The position numbers and the translations under genes are program-made. A stretch of 64,000 nucleotides of DNA from Pseudomonas japonica (GTDB lineage Bacteria > Pseudomonadota > Gammaproteobacteria > Pseudomonadales > Pseudomonadaceae): assembly GCF_013522925.1 (NCBI RefSeq), contig NZ_JAAMQU010000001.1:62001-126000 (forward strand), given 5' to 3'. The notes under the pieces were generated by a model. That model was not told the origin of the DNA. It saw nothing but the letters and a program-made list of their open reading frames with translations, and made no database searches. Numbering within the stretch: the first letter of the stretch is position 1; the number at the start of each line of letters is the position of its first letter. Shown here piece after piece: positions 1 through 12,545 of the stretch.

Positions 1-1032
1 GCTGTTCAGCGCTACCCGCTTGGTCAGGTCGCCTTCACCGGCAGCCAGGTCATCCAGTGCACTGATCAGCAGGCGCAATTTGTTCACTACTCTGTGCCCA
101 AGCACCACAGCCAGTGCCAGCAACACACCCAGCGCAACCACGGCCAGGCCTGCGCCGATTCTCCAACGGAGCACTTCAGCGGCCTCACTCACAGCGTGAT
201 GAGTATTGGCCTGCATTTCCTTGGCGGCGCCTTGGGCGCTTTCAAGACGGTCACGCAACACCCGCGAGCTCTCGGCGGCTGCGCCGGAAACACTATCGGC
301 GACCAGTTGATCACCACTGGCTATAAGATCGTTGAAGCGCTTGTCCAGGGCTGCCAGCTCGGCATCCACCCCAGCCGTGGACACACCCATACGCACCTTG
401 CCGATTTCCGCACCGTTCGGGCTGATGGGTGCCTCAACGTAATAAACCGAAGGGTCGTTACGAGCAGCATCGAGTACCTTTTCCAGCGGCCGCTCACCTT
501 GCCCCTTTTCAATCAGAGCCTGGTTGATGGGGTTGTCCCGGTTCAGGTAACGGGTCAGGTGTTGCCCGGTCGCGTCGTCGTAGATGACGAATAACACGTT
601 GGGATTACGCTGCGCTCGGCGGGCAAATTCTGACAAGGTAGGAATGTCGTTATCCCACATGGCTCGGGGAGCGACAGAGGCAAGCAGCTCGGCCATATCA
701 TTGGCCGACTCCTTGATGCTGTGTTCGAGGGTAGCGCGAACCTGCTTCTGCTCATCGGTGAGCCGGCTGGATAGCCCCGCCGCCAAGCGCTGCCGAGTGC
801 TGGCAGAGAGTTTGTCCAGGCTGCTGGTCAGGTCCTGCCCTGCCTGGTTGAGCTCATTCCCAAGCCGCTGGCTATCTGCCCCCAGCCGAACGCCCAGGTC
901 GGTCTCCAGCGCGGCGACTGTGCTCCGAGTAAGTGCTACCGCCACCAGAACCTGCACCAAAAGAGCAATTCCCAGGGCAAGGAACACGGGGCGCAGCAAG
1001 CGGCTGCGAAAGAGCGAAAGAATGGCCGACAC
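1..1032 (-). CDS. Methyl-accepting chemotaxis protein, N-terminal part (runs off left edge)
   Basis: Start of a membrane chemoreceptor that senses a ligand outside the inner membrane and signals through CheA/CheW. Seen: GTG start at 1032 with an AGGA box about 7 nt upstream, a first membrane helix at residues ~9-35, a ~255-residue periplasmic sensor region rich in coiled-coil heptads, a second membrane helix near residues 290-313, and the beginning of a HAMP domain (DDLAAGEGDLTKR). The methylation helices and the signalling tip lie outside the window. The sensor contains a short PAS/Cache-like stretch (VLFVIYDDATG, VYYVEAPIS, GKVRMGVS), so a single-Cache ligand domain is likely; the ligand cannot be told. 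It lies downstream of purA and is separated from it by a terminator. Confidence 0.9.
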   Translation of the reverse strand, partial: MSAILSLFRSRLLRPVFLALGIALLVQVLVAVALTRSTVAALETDLGVRLGADSQRLGNELNQAGQDLTSSLDKLSASTRQRLAAGLSSRLTDEQKQVRATLEHSIKESANDMAELLASVAPRAMWDNDIPTLSEFARRAQRNPNVLFVIYDDATGQHLTRYLNRDNPINQALIEKGQGERPLEKVLDAARNDPSVYYVEAPISPNGAEIGKVRMGVSTAGVDAELAALDKRFNDLIASGDQLVADSVSGAAAESSRVLRDRLESAQGAAKEMQANTHHAVSEAAEVLRWRIGAGLAVVALGVLLALAVVLGHRVVNKLRLLISALDDLAAGEGDLTKRVALNS

Positions 1033-1118
1033 GGGTAAGTCCTCTGATCCAGTGCCATTAAAACAATGGCGCACACGCTGATGGATCTTCCCAGCAATCC
1101 CCGTGCCGAGCAGGCGGC

Positions 1119-1154
1119 AAAAACGACAAAGGGCCCCATGTGGGACCCTTTGTC
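1119..1154 (-). terminator. Rho-independent terminator after purA
   Basis: A 9-bp stem (1125-1133 with 1146-1154, gacaaaggg/ccctttgtc) is followed in the minus direction by five U residues (complement of 1119-1123). It lies 16 nt past the purA stop and closes the hisZ-purA transcript before the chemoreceptor gene. Confidence 0.85.
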
Positions 1155-1169
1155 TTAAACACCAATGGC

Positions 1170-3702
<2,533 letters not shown>

Positions 3703-3863
3703 TACCCCATCCCCTTTGTTCCGGGCGGTGGGCTCATGCTGGCCCACCCTTGAGTGAAGCAGATACTGCCGCGCAGGCGCGAAAACCATAGCGCTTGCCG
3801 CGCCACGGGGCAGTGTCCTCGAAAAACCTTGGGGCCCGCACGGCCATCGGACCTTGCAGACGC

Positions 3864-3887
3864 AAAAAAGCCGGGAATTTCCCGGCT
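3864..3887 (-). terminator. Terminator downstream of hflC
   Basis: Stem agccggg/cccggct (3869-3875 with 3881-3887) around a 5-nt loop, followed in the minus direction by six U residues (complement of 3864-3869). It lies in the 261-bp space between hflC and hisZ and ends the hfl transcript. The rest of that space, 3703-3863, must hold the hisZ-purA promoter, but I see no convincing -35/-10 pair. Confidence 0.85.
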
Positions 3888-3963
3888 GCCGCATGATACA
3901 CAGGTTTGGCCGGCGGATCACCCCGCCAGGCAGTCACCTGCCCAGCGGGAACCTGTAAGGCAC

Positions 3964-4833
3964 TTACGGCTTGGCCCGTTCCATGTAGCGGAAAAAATCG
4001 CTGCTGGGGTCGAGCACCAGCACATCGCCCTTGGTGGAGAAGCCTTGCCGGTAGGCCTGCAGGCTACGATAGAACCCGTAGAATTCCGGGTCCTGGTTGT
4101 ACGCCTTGGCATAGATGGAAGCAGCCTGCGCATCGCCGTCACCGCGTACCTCTTCAGACTCACGGTATGCCTCGGCCAGCAGCACGCGCCGCTGACGATC
4201 GGCGTCCGCGCGGATACCTTCGGCCAACTCGTTACCCTTGGCGCGGTGCTCCCGGGCTTCGCGCTCGCGCTCGGTGCTCATGCGCTCGAATACGCTGCGG
4301 TTCACTTCCTTGGGCAGGTCGATGGACTTGACCCGAACATCGACCACTTCAATACCCAGCTCCTGATCCGCCATGCGGTTCAGCGAAGCGGTGATGTCCG
4401 CCATCAGGGCATCGCGCTCACCCGAAACCACTTCATGCAGGGTGCGTTTACCGAACTGGTCACGCAGGCCCGACTCCAGCCGGCGCGCCAGGCGCTCGTC
4501 CGCAGTGGCCTTCATACCCGCTGTCGCGGTGTAGAAGCGATCGGCGTCCTTCACCCGCCATTTGGCGTAGGCATCGACCATCACCGCTTTTTTCTCGAGC
4601 GTGAGGAAACGCTGGGTAGGTGCATCCAGGGTCATCAGGCGCGCGTCGAAACGGCGCACCTGGTTCATGTAGGGCACCTTCATGTGCAAGCCAGGTTGCA
4701 CGTCGGCCTCTACCACTCGACCGAAGCGCAGCAGAACTGCCCGCTCGGTTTGCGAAACGATATAGAAGCTGTTCCATAGCACCACCACGGCGACTACACC
4801 GACGATAAGCGCGATTACGGATCTATTGCCCAT
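3964..4833 (-). CDS. hflC: FtsH protease modulator HflC
   Basis: One half of the membrane-bound HflKC complex that surrounds and restrains the FtsH AAA protease. The 289-residue protein has one N-terminal membrane anchor (residues ~5-27, SVIALIVGVVAVVVLWNSFY) followed by a periplasmic SPFH/band-7 domain (SQTERAVLLRFGRV, GLHMKVPYMNQV) and a helical tail (EREREAREHRAKGNELAEGI). Its ATG overlaps the hflK stop (TGATG), so translation is coupled, as expected for subunits made in equal amounts. Length and order are normal. Confidence 0.97.
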   Translation of the reverse strand: MGNRSVIALIVGVVAVVVLWNSFYIVSQTERAVLLRFGRVVEADVQPGLHMKVPYMNQVRRFDARLMTLDAPTQRFLTLEKKAVMVDAYAKWRVKDADRFYTATAGMKATADERLARRLESGLRDQFGKRTLHEVVSGERDALMADITASLNRMADQELGIEVVDVRVKSIDLPKEVNRSVFERMSTEREREAREHRAKGNELAEGIRADADRQRRVLLAEAYRESEEVRGDGDAQAASIYAKAYNQDPEFYGFYRSLQAYRQGFSTKGDVLVLDPSSDFFRYMERAKP

Positions 4834-5993
4834 CAGCGGCTCTCCCTGGTACGCAACTCTCGCTGCTGCTGTTGCAGGTCGCCAGCGCTACGCCCCGCGG
4901 AATCCGAGGGAGGGTTGACCGCCGGCTGTGCCGGGGCCGGGCTGCGGCCTTTTTCCATCAGTTTGTCCAGCGGCAGGTAGAGCATGTTGTTCTGGCCCTT
5001 GCTGGAAACCAGCACCTTGCTGGTATTGCTGTACACATCCTGCATGGTTTCGAGGTACAGGCGCTCGCGGGTTACATCCGGCGCCTTGCGGTACTCGGCC
5101 AGCAATTTGCTGAAGCGGTCGGCCTCACCTTTGGCGCGGGAAACCACTTCGTCCCGGTAACCATTGGCATCCTCGATGATGCGCTGCGCCTGGCCGCGTG
5201 CCTCGGGCACCACGCCATTGGCATAGGTTTCGGCCTGGTTGCGGGCGCGCTGTTCGTCTTCACGGGCCCGGATCACGTCGTCGAACGCTTCCTGAACTTC
5301 CCGCGGTGCGGCAGCGCTCTGTACGTTCACCTGGGTCACGCTGATACCGGTGCGATAGGTATCGAGGAACCGCTGAAGGCGCTCCTTGATTTCGCCGGCC
5401 ATTTGAACGCGGCCTTCGGTAAGTACCTGGTCCATCGCAGTGGAACCGACTACATGGCGCAATGCACTGTCGGTGGCATGCTGGAGGCTGACTTCCGGCT
5501 GGTCCACGTTGAGTACGAAATCGCGCAGGTTCACGATCTTGTACTGAACGGTCAGCGGAACCTCGACGATGTTCTCGTCTTCGGTCAGCATCTGGCCCTG
5601 CTTGCTGTAGGCGCGCTCACGCGTGACGTTCTCGAGGAACTTGCGATCGATCGGCGGGAAATAGATGTTCAGGCCTGGCCCTACGGTTTCGTAGTACTTG
5701 CCAAACCGGAGAATGACCGCCTGCTCCTGCTCGTCCACCACATAGACGGCACTGTACAGCCAGATGGCTGCCAGAACGGCCAGGCCAATGCCCAGCAGGC
5801 CTAACCCGCCCCCCTTCGACCCCGTCGGCTCGCCGCCGCGGCGCTTGCCGCCCCCGAACAGGCCGTTCAGGCTTTCCTGCAGCTTGCGAAAGGCTTCGTC
5901 CAGGTCCGGTGGCCCCTTGCGATCACCGCCCTTGCGGCCACCCCATGGGTCCTGGTTATTCGAATTGCCACCACCCGGCTCATTCCAAGCCAT
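4833..5993 (-). CDS. hflK: FtsH protease modulator HflK
   Basis: Partner of HflC in the SPFH complex that controls FtsH access to membrane substrates. From the ATG at 5993 (MAWNEPGGGNSNNQDPWGG) the protein is 386 residues. It has a Gly/Asn/Lys-rich cytosolic N-terminus containing an HflK-type segment (DLDEAFRKLQESLNGLFGG), a membrane helix at ~75-95 and a band-7 domain (VDEQEQAVILRFGKYYETV). The tail is Pro/Ser rich. An ATG four codons upstream (6005) is also open, but GGAG lies 6 nt before the 5993 ATG and homologues begin MAWNEPG. Confidence 0.96.
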   Translation of the reverse strand: MAWNEPGGGNSNNQDPWGGRKGGDRKGPPDLDEAFRKLQESLNGLFGGGKRRGGEPTGSKGGGLGLLGIGLAVLAAIWLYSAVYVVDEQEQAVILRFGKYYETVGPGLNIYFPPIDRKFLENVTRERAYSKQGQMLTEDENIVEVPLTVQYKIVNLRDFVLNVDQPEVSLQHATDSALRHVVGSTAMDQVLTEGRVQMAGEIKERLQRFLDTYRTGISVTQVNVQSAAAPREVQEAFDDVIRAREDEQRARNQAETYANGVVPEARGQAQRIIEDANGYRDEVVSRAKGEADRFSKLLAEYRKAPDVTRERLYLETMQDVYSNTSKVLVSSKGQNNMLYLPLDKLMEKGRSPAPAQPAVNPPSDSAGRSAGDLQQQQRELRTRESR

Positions 5994-6089
5994 AGCGCTC
6001 TCCATCAGATAAAGCTAAGACGCACCCGCGGCGCGTCGGCCAATGCTACAGAATGCGAGCCCTCCCGACCAAACCAACGCGGAGAGCTT

Positions 6090-7391
6090 TTATTGCAAAG
6101 TGTGTTCCTGGATGAATTCCAGAGGTTTCAAGCCCTCCCGGCTAACCAGCCGGTTCAACTCTACCCGGGGTAAACGCACATCGAGCAAACTGGCGCCACT
6201 CTCGTCATGGGCTTCGCTCTGCACCGCGCCGGACGAGAAGAATTGCGCCCTGAGGCGCCCCAGCTGCTGAGGCAACCGCAGGGTTGCCACGAAAAGGTCC
6301 TCACCGAGCAGTTCGGCAATCGCCTTGCCAACGAGCTCCAGGCCCCGGCCATCCCGCGCCGACACCCATACCCGTTGCGGCTTGCCGTCTTCGCCACGCT
6401 GGATGTGCGGCTCTACCGCCTCCAGGAGGTCGAGCTTGTTATACACCTCGAGAATCGGCAGCCCTTGCGCGCCGATCTCGGTGAGCACAGCCATTACTTG
6501 CTCAACCTGCGCCATTCGCTCGGGTTCATGAGCGTCGATCACATGCAACAGCAGGTCGGAGCTGGCGGATTCTTCGAGCGTGGCCCGGAATGCCTCGACC
6601 AGCTTGTGCGGCAGGTGGCGAATGAAGCCTACGGTGTCGGCCAACACGATCGGGCCGATGTCCGCCAACTCCAGCCGCCGCAGCGTAGGGTCAAGCGTTG
6701 CGAACAGTTGATCCGCCGCGTAAACGTCGGACTGGGTAATGGCATTGAACAGGGTCGACTTGCCGGCGTTGGTATAGCCCACCAGGGACACTGACGGAAT
6801 ATCCGCGCGCTTGCGGCCTCGGCGGGCCTGTTCGCGCTGGCTGCGGACCTTTTCCAGCCGCGCCTTGATCTGCCGCAGGCGAACCCGTAGCAGGCGACGG
6901 TCGGTTTCAAGCTGGGTTTCCCCCGGGCCACGTAGCCCGATCCCGCCTTTCTGCCGCTCAAGGTGCGTCCACCCGCGTACAAGGCGGGTGCTCATGTGCT
7001 CCAGCTGGGCCAGTTCGACCTGCAGCTTGCCTTCATGGGTACGGGCGCGCTGAGCGAAGATATCGAGGATAAGCCCGGTGCGGTCGAGTACGCGGCATTC
7101 GAAGGCGCGCTCGAGGTTACGCTCCTGGCTGGGCGTGAGGGTGTGATTGAAGATAACGAGATCGACTTCGCCGGCCTTTACCTGCTCGCGCAGCTCGTCG
7201 ACCTTACCGGTACCGATCAGGTATTTGGCCGTCGGCTGATGACGCGAGACGCTCACGAAAGCGATTGTCTCGGCACCTGCCGAGGCTGCCAACTCCTGAA
7301 ACTCCTGCGGGTCTTCGCGCGCCTCAGGGTCTTGTCCATCCAGATGAACGAGAATTGCCCGTTCACCACCACCGTGGCGCTCAAAGAACAA
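6090..7391 (-). CDS. hflX: Ribosome-associated GTPase HflX
   Basis: GTPase that binds the 50S subunit and splits stalled or heat-damaged ribosomes. The 433-residue protein has an N-terminal HflX nucleotide-binding domain (~1-170, ending in the glycine-rich GIGLRGPGETQLETDRR) and a G domain with G1 GYTNAGKST (~205), G3 DTVGF and G4 NKLD. The start is a TTG at 7391 (TTC TTT GAG follow), preceded by AGGAG; no ATG fits the conserved FFERHGGGERA beginning. It lies 14 bp after hfq and 96 bp before hflK, the usual hfq-hflX-hflKC order. Confidence 0.96.
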   Translation of the reverse strand: MFFERHGGGERAILVHLDGQDPEAREDPQEFQELAASAGAETIAFVSVSRHQPTAKYLIGTGKVDELREQVKAGEVDLVIFNHTLTPSQERNLERAFECRVLDRTGLILDIFAQRARTHEGKLQVELAQLEHMSTRLVRGWTHLERQKGGIGLRGPGETQLETDRRLLRVRLRQIKARLEKVRSQREQARRGRKRADIPSVSLVGYTNAGKSTLFNAITQSDVYAADQLFATLDPTLRRLELADIGPIVLADTVGFIRHLPHKLVEAFRATLEESASSDLLLHVIDAHEPERMAQVEQVMAVLTEIGAQGLPILEVYNKLDLLEAVEPHIQRGEDGKPQRVWVSARDGRGLELVGKAIAELLGEDLFVATLRLPQQLGRLRAQFFSSGAVQSEAHDESGASLLDVRLPRVELNRLVSREGLKPLEFIQEHTLQ

Positions 7392-7405
7392 AGGAGGCTC
7401 CTATA

Positions 7406-7666
7406 TCAGGCGTTTCCGGGTTCGGCGTCGGCTTGTTCGGCGTCACCAGCGCTTGGCAGGCGAATCGGGCGAACGGGAACGACGGTAGAGATTGCGTGCT
7501 TGTAGACCATCTGGCTGACAGTGTTCTTCAACAGGATCACGAACTGGTCAAACGATTCGATAGTACCCTGCAGCTTGATGCCGTTTACCAGATAAATCGA
7601 CACCCCCACTTTTTCTTTACGCAATGTGTTCAAGTAAGGGTCTTGTAGCGAATGCCCTTTTGACAT
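7406..7666 (-). CDS. hfq: RNA chaperone Hfq
   Basis: Hexameric Sm-like ring that pairs small RNAs with mRNAs and, in Pseudomonas, assists Crc in catabolite repression. The 86-residue protein has the Sm1 strand region ([19 protein letters not shown]) and the Sm2 signature YKHAIST; the QDPYLN start of the proximal face is intact. The C-terminal tail is short and acidic ([15 protein letters not shown]), as in other pseudomonads. The ATG at 7666 has an AAGGAG box 7 nt upstream. The 87 bp to miaA shows no terminator, so the gene may be read from both miaA and its own promoter. Confidence 0.98.
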   Translation of the reverse strand: MSKGHSLQDPYLNTLRKEKVGVSIYLVNGIKLQGTIESFDQFVILLKNTVSQMVYKHAISTVVPVRPIRLPSAGDAEQADAEPGNA

Positions 7667-7753
7667 GTGCCGCACTCCTTTAAGGATCAATAAAAAGACT
7701 TCAAAAATAATAGCTGACCGGCTTTCCCCCAAGGATAGACGGCAACGCATGAC

Positions 7754-8725
7754 TCAGCTCAATATGGAGATCGAACCAAGGTATTTCAAGGACTGCGTCA
7801 GATTGTCGCTAGCAAGGCTGTCGAGCCACTTCAGGTCATCCCAGCCGCGCAACCAGGTGAATTGCCGTTTGGCCAACTGGCGCGTTGCAATAATGCCCCG
7901 CTCTTTCATTTCATCGGCAGATAGCCTGCCGTCGAGATGATCCCACACCTGCCGATACCCGACCGCCCTGATGGAAGGCAAGCCTGCGTGCAGGTCTCCT
8001 CTGCTACGCAACTGTCTGACCTCACCGATGAAACCCTGTTCAAGCATTTGTTCGAACCGCTGGGCAATGCGCGCATGCAACACCGACCGCTCGGCCGGTG
8101 CGATGGCAAGGCTGGCGACAGTATAGGGTAATTGAAGCGTGGCCGACGCGCCTGGCGCGCCATTTTCAGCAATTTGCCGCAGGCGTAGGTCGGTCATGCT
8201 TATACCGCCGGCATGGAAGACTTCCAGCGCGCGGATGATCCGCTGCGGATCGTTGGGATGAATCCGGGCAGCCGAGACGGGGTCCACCTTGCTTAATTCG
8301 GCATGCAATGCCTGCAACCCTTCGGCCTCAGCCTGAGCCTCCAGCGCCTGGCGGATGGCGGGATCGGCGCTCGGCATGTCGGCGAGTCCGTCCAGCAAGG
8401 CCTTGAAATAGAGCATGGTGCCGCCCACCAGCAAGGGAATTCGCCCCCGCGCAGTGATCTCGGCCATGGCCTCCAGCGCATCGCGGCGAAAATCCGCTGC
8501 GGAGTAGGCCTGGGCAGGGTCAAGAATATCCACCAGACGGTGTGGGAATTCGGCCAGCTGTTGCTTCGAAGGTTTGGCCGTACCGATATCCATGCTCTTG
8601 TAGACGAGGGCCGAATCCACGCTGACCAGGTCGCAGGGCAGTATCCGCGCCAGCTCCATGGCAAGGTCGGTCTTACCGGAAGCCGTAGGCCCCATCAGGA
8701 AGATGGCGGGCGGCAATCTGGACAT
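7754..8725 (-). CDS. miaA: tRNA dimethylallyltransferase
   Basis: Transfers a dimethylallyl group to N6 of A37 in tRNAs that read UNN codons, the first step of ms2i6A formation. The 323-residue protein starts [20 protein letters not shown], with the P-loop at ~11-18; [16 protein letters not shown] and [15 protein letters not shown] follow. The C-terminus holds the tRNA-grasping helices ending in [14 protein letters not shown]. The start at 8725 is set by TGA-C-ATG spacing after mutL, with only one base between. A longer open frame upstream would overlap mutL and is not needed. Confidence 0.97.
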   Translation of the reverse strand: MSRLPPAIFLMGPTASGKTDLAMELARILPCDLVSVDSALVYKSMDIGTAKPSKQQLAEFPHRLVDILDPAQAYSAADFRRDALEAMAEITARGRIPLLVGGTMLYFKALLDGLADMPSADPAIRQALEAQAEAEGLQALHAELSKVDPVSAARIHPNDPQRIIRALEVFHAGGISMTDLRLRQIAENGAPGASATLQLPYTVASLAIAPAERSVLHARIAQRFEQMLEQGFIGEVRQLRSRGDLHAGLPSIRAVGYRQVWDHLDGRLSADEMKERGIIATRQLAKRQFTWLRGWDDLKWLDSLASDNLTQSLKYLGSISILS

Positions 8726-8726
8726 G

Positions 8727-10649
8727 TCAGCGGCCCCGCAGGAAGAGCTTGTCGAGTTCATCCAGCCCAAGCTGGGTCCAGGTGGGCCTGCCGTGATTGC
8801 ACTGCCCGCTGCGCTCGGTGGTTTCCATGTCCCGCAGCAGCGCGTTCATTTCGGGAACAGCCAGGCGCCGATTGGCACGTACCGCCCCGTGACAGGCCAT
8901 GGTGCCCAGCAGTTCGTTGAGGTGGGCCTGGATACGGTCACTGGTCCCGTATTCCATCAGGTCCGCCAGCACGTCGGCCACCAGCCGGTTCGCTTCCGCC
9001 TGCTTGAGCAGGGCCGGGATCTGCCGAATGGCGAGAGTTTCGGGGCCCAGGCGCTGCAATTCGAAGCCCAGGCGGGAGAACCAACCGGTGTGTTCTTCAG
9101 CGCAATCCGCCTCGCGCTGGCTCACCGCAAGGGACTCGGGCACGAGCAAGGGCTGGCCGCTCAGCCCTTCGCTGGCCATAGCCACCTTGAGCCGCTCGTA
9201 CATGATGCGCTCGTGCGCGGCGTGCATGTCCACCAGCACCAGGCCGTGGGCGTTTTCCGCCAGGATGTAGATACCCTTGAGTTGCGCCAGCGCGAACCCC
9301 AATGGAGGCACTTCCCCGTGTTGCTCGGGCAGCCCAGGGCTGGATGGCTCGCCTTCGGCCAGGGGCGCGAAGAACGCCCGGTACACGCCACCGGCCTCGG
9401 CCAGGGGTACAGCGGGGCGCCGTTCCGCCCCTCCACTGTAGTTGGCGTAGCCACCACCGCTCCCCTGGCCATAAGCAATCTGAGGCTGGGACTGGAACTG
9501 TTGCTGCTGGGACTGCAAAGGCCGCGCGGCGAGCGCTATCTCCTCCTGGGGGCCGAATTCGCCGACACCCAGGCCTGTGGGCCGCGCCACACCCAGTGCC
9601 GCCGTTGGCGCGGGCGCTGCCGCCAGTTGATCCTCGGGGCGAACTTCAGCGAGGGCACGGTGCAAGGTGCCGTACAGGAAGTCGTGCACCATGCGCCCGT
9701 CACGGAAGCGCACTTCGTGCTTGGTGGGGTGGACATTCACATCGACCACGGCGGGGTCTACTTCCAGGAACAGCACAAAGGTCGGGTGGCGGCCGTTGAA
9801 CAGCACGTCTCGGTAAGCCTGGCGTACAGCGTGGGCGACCAGTTTGTCCCGCACCGCGCGACCGTTGACGAAGAAATACTGCATGTCTGCCTGGCTGCGG
9901 GAGAACGTAGGCAAGCCTACCCAACCCCACAAACGCAAGCCGCTACGCTCTACCTCGATCGGCATGGCCTGCTCAAGGAAGCCTGGCCCGCAAATGGCAC
10001 CTACGCGGCGCGCGCGCATTGCCTCGTCATGGGCCTCATGCAGGCTGAGCACGCTTTTGCCGTTGTGGCGCAGGTGGAAGGCAACGTCGAAACGCGCCAG
10101 GGCCAGGCGCCGGATCACTTCCTGCAAATGATCGAATTCGGTCTTCTCGCTTTTGAGAAACTTGCGCCGCGCCGGGGTATTGAAGAACAGGTCGCGCACT
10201 TCCACCGAGGTACCAACCGGGTGCGCCGCTGGCTGCACCCGCGGCGCCATGTCACGGCCTTCGGTTTCCACCTGCCAGGCCTGGTCGGCATCGACCGTGC
10301 GCGATGTGAGCACCAGCCGCGCTACCGAGCTGATGGACGCCAGGGCCTCGCCACGAAAGCCCAGGCTCATTACCCGCTCGAGGTCTTCAAGGTCGCGGAT
10401 CTTGCTGGTGGCATGCCGGGCCAGCGCCAGCGGGAGGTCATCGCAAGCAATACCGGAGCCGTCGTCGCGAACCTTGAGCAGCTTCACGCCGCCCTGCTCC
10501 ACTTCCACGTCGATGCGACGCGCACCGGAATCCAGGCTGTTTTCCAACAACTCCTTGATGACCGAAGCCGGCCGCTCGACAACCTCGCCCGCGGCGATCT
10601 GGTTCGCCAGCCGAGGGCTCAGCAATTCGATACGCGCAGCGCCATTCAT
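8727..10649 (-). CDS. mutL: DNA mismatch repair protein MutL
   Basis: Couples MutS mismatch recognition to strand incision and removal. The 640-residue protein has an N-terminal GHKL ATPase with [17 protein letters not shown] and [10 protein letters not shown] (residues ~35-105), then the transducer domain and a Pro/Gln-rich linker near 340-420. The C-terminal dimerisation domain carries [12 protein letters not shown], which fits the DMHA-x2-E-x4-E metal motif of nicking MutL proteins. That agrees with pseudomonads lacking MutH. The ATG at 10649 overlaps the amiB stop by 4 bp and the stop lies one base before miaA, so the three are translationally linked. Confidence 0.98.
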   Translation of the reverse strand: MNGAARIELLSPRLANQIAAGEVVERPASVIKELLENSLDSGARRIDVEVEQGGVKLLKVRDDGSGIACDDLPLALARHATSKIRDLEDLERVMSLGFRGEALASISSVARLVLTSRTVDADQAWQVETEGRDMAPRVQPAAHPVGTSVEVRDLFFNTPARRKFLKSEKTEFDHLQEVIRRLALARFDVAFHLRHNGKSVLSLHEAHDEAMRARRVGAICGPGFLEQAMPIEVERSGLRLWGWVGLPTFSRSQADMQYFFVNGRAVRDKLVAHAVRQAYRDVLFNGRHPTFVLFLEVDPAVVDVNVHPTKHEVRFRDGRMVHDFLYGTLHRALAEVRPEDQLAAAPAPTAALGVARPTGLGVGEFGPQEEIALAARPLQSQQQQFQSQPQIAYGQGSGGGYANYSGGAERRPAVPLAEAGGVYRAFFAPLAEGEPSSPGLPEQHGEVPPLGFALAQLKGIYILAENAHGLVLVDMHAAHERIMYERLKVAMASEGLSGQPLLVPESLAVSQREADCAEEHTGWFSRLGFELQRLGPETLAIRQIPALLKQAEANRLVADVLADLMEYGTSDRIQAHLNELLGTMACHGAVRANRRLAVPEMNALLRDMETTERSGQCNHGRPTWTQLGLDELDKLFLRGR

Positions 10650-12058
10650 GGTTGAGCCGCCACAGCGGTGGAAGGAATGGTCAACAACTGGCCGATTTTC
10701 AGCTCATCGCTTTTCAAGTCGTTGGCACTGCGCAGCGCACTGACCGACACCTGATAGCGGGTCGCGATCATGGGCAAGGTCTCGCCGCTGCGCACGGTGT
10801 GCTCGCTTTCGCTGCGAGCCAGCTTGCCGGAATCCCGCAGCCAGGCGATGTAGGTGCCAGGTGGCGGATTTTGCTCGAAGAACTGCTTCACCCCGGCACG
10901 GATAGAGCGTGCCAGCGCCTGCTGGTGAGCGGCGGACCGCAGCTTGCTGGATTCGCCGGAATTGGAAATGAAGCCCGTTTCTACCAGAATCGACGGGATG
11001 TCCGGGGATTTCAGCACCATGAACGCGGCCTGTTCTACCCGGCTCTTGTGCAAGGTCGTGACCCGGCCGATGTTGCTCAGAACCTTCTGCCCAACGTTCA
11101 GGCTGGAGCTGAGGGACGCCGTCATGGACAGGTCCAGCAGCACGCCAGCCAGCATGCGGTCCTTGTCGTCCAGGCTCACGTTGCCCGCCCCGCCGATCAA
11201 GTCGGAGCGGTTTTCGCTGTCAGCCAGCCAGCGGGCCGTTTCCGAAGTGGCCCCGCGCTCGGACAACGCGAACACCGAAGCCCCATAGGCCGCCGAAGAC
11301 GGCGCGGCGTCGGCGTGAATCGAAACGAACAGGTCGGCGCCCTTCTTGCGGGCGATTTCGGTACGGCCGCGTAGCGGAATGAAGTAGTCGCCGGTACGGG
11401 TGAGTTCGGCCCGGAAGCCTTTCTCCTGGTTGATCTGCCGTTGCAGCTCTTTGGCGATCGCCAGCACCACGTCTTTCTCGTGCTCGCCGCGCGAACCGGA
11501 GGCGCCCGGGTCTTCGCCGCCGTGCCCGGCGTCGATGGCGATGATGATGTCACGCTTTCCGTTGGGCACAGGGGCCAGCTTTATTTCCGGCTTGGCCGGC
11601 GTCACCGGCACCGCTGGCGTGGTGGCGATGGTCGGCGGCGGCGCGGCAGGCTCGGCATCCGAAGGCTGGTCGTACAGGTCCACTACCAACCGATTGCCAT
11701 ACTGCTGGTTCGGCGCCAAGGTGAAGCTTTTGGGCGTGAGGGGCTTTTTGAGGTCTACCACCACGCGCAGGTCGGTCGGTGTGCGCTGAGCGGAGCGCAC
11801 ACTGCCAATAGGGGTGTTGGCCGTGGAGACGTTCAATGTCCCGGCCAGGGTCGCGCCATTGATGTCGATCACCAGGCGGTCCGGTGCCGTCAGGGTGAAC
11901 ACACTGTGTTCCACCGGGCCGGACAGATCGAACACCAGACGGGTGTTATCGGGAGCTCGCCACAACCGCATGCTCTTGACTTGCGTGACGGCCATAGCGT
12001 CGACCGCGAATGCCGTAAGCCAAAGTCCCACGACTGCGATCAGCGCGCGAATGCGCAT
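10646..12058 (-). CDS. amiB: N-acetylmuramoyl-L-alanine amidase with AMIN and LysM domains
   Basis: Periplasmic zinc amidase that removes stem peptides from glycan strands during septum splitting. The 470-residue protein has a signal peptide (cleavage probably near residue 23), an AMIN targeting domain (~25-130), a Pro/Ala linker, and an Amidase_3 domain (~170-395) with the zinc-site segments [12 protein letters not shown] and SIHADA and the late [10 protein letters not shown]-terminal LysM repeat ([16 protein letters not shown] to IGQLLTIPS) binds peptidoglycan. It is 22 bp downstream of tsaE and overlaps mutL, the normal gammaproteobacterial order. Confidence 0.96.
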   Translation of the reverse strand: MRIRALIAVVGLWLTAFAVDAMAVTQVKSMRLWRAPDNTRLVFDLSGPVEHSVFTLTAPDRLVIDINGATLAGTLNVSTANTPIGSVRSAQRTPTDLRVVVDLKKPLTPKSFTLAPNQQYGNRLVVDLYDQPSDAEPAAPPPTIATTPAVPVTPAKPEIKLAPVPNGKRDIIIAIDAGHGGEDPGASGSRGEHEKDVVLAIAKELQRQINQEKGFRAELTRTGDYFIPLRGRTEIARKKGADLFVSIHADAAPSSAAYGASVFALSERGATSETARWLADSENRSDLIGGAGNVSLDDKDRMLAGVLLDLSMTASLSSSLNVGQKVLSNIGRVTTLHKSRVEQAAFMVLKSPDIPSILVETGFISNSGESSKLRSAAHQQALARSIRAGVKQFFEQNPPPGTYIAWLRDSGKLARSESEHTVRSGETLPMIATRYQVSVSALRSANDLKSDELKIGQLLTIPSTAVAAQP

Positions 12059-12080
12059 ATGTTCCCCACCCCTTCATTGA

Positions 12081-12545
12081 TCAACCAGGCGCCAGCGCGC
12101 CCAACCACGTTTCACCGACCGAGCTCTCGGCGCGCAGTTCAAGACGGCGCCCGGGCTCATGGGCGCTTATGGTAATGGTCAGGTCGGGCTTTGGCAAAAC
12201 GCCCTCACCTTTTGCCGGCCATTCAACCAGGCACAGTGCGTTGCCCTCGAAGTAGTCGCGAATCCCCATGAATTCAAGCTCTTCGGGATCTGCAAGGCGG
12301 TAGAGATCAAAGTGATAAAGCGCCACATCGCCCAGTTCGTAAGGCTCCACCAACGTGAAGGTTGGGCTTTTGACCGCGCCAGTGTGCCCGAAACCGCGGA
12401 CGATGCCTCGCGACAGGGTTGTTTTGCCAGCCCCCAGGTCGCCCTCGAGGAACACGGTACCGCGCCCCTGTGTGACGTGAGCGAGGCGAGCGCCCAATGC
12501 GGTCATCGCGGCCTCATCAGGCACGAATAGTGTCAGGCTTTGCAT
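12081..12545 (-). CDS. tsaE: tRNA threonylcarbamoyladenosine biosynthesis ATPase TsaE
   Basis: P-loop ATPase that works with TsaB, TsaC and TsaD to make t6A37 in ANN-decoding tRNAs. From the ATG at 12545 the protein is 154 residues, the typical length: Walker A GDLGAGKTTLSRGI (~35-48), then SPTFTLVEPYE and the Walker-B-like LYHFDLYRL, and LVEWPAKGEGVLP. The start lies 13 bp inside the end of nnr and matches the family N-terminus (MQSLTLFVPDEAAM). The longer open frame upstream runs through nnr and is discarded. Confidence 0.96.
   Translation of the reverse strand: MQSLTLFVPDEAAMTALGARLAHVTQGRGTVFLEGDLGAGKTTLSRGIVRGFGHTGAVKSPTFTLVEPYELGDVALYHFDLYRLADPEELEFMGIRDYFEGNALCLVEWPAKGEGVLPKPDLTITISAHEPGRRLELRAESSVGETWLGALAPG

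Noticed and set aside
7379..7405. AGGAG-C-CTCCT inverted repeat over the hflX ribosome site
   Set aside because: A one-base loop cannot form; more likely chance than a regulatory hairpin.
8658..10655. 665-codon plus-strand frame opposite mutL
   Set aside because: Shadow of mutL, typical in high-GC DNA.
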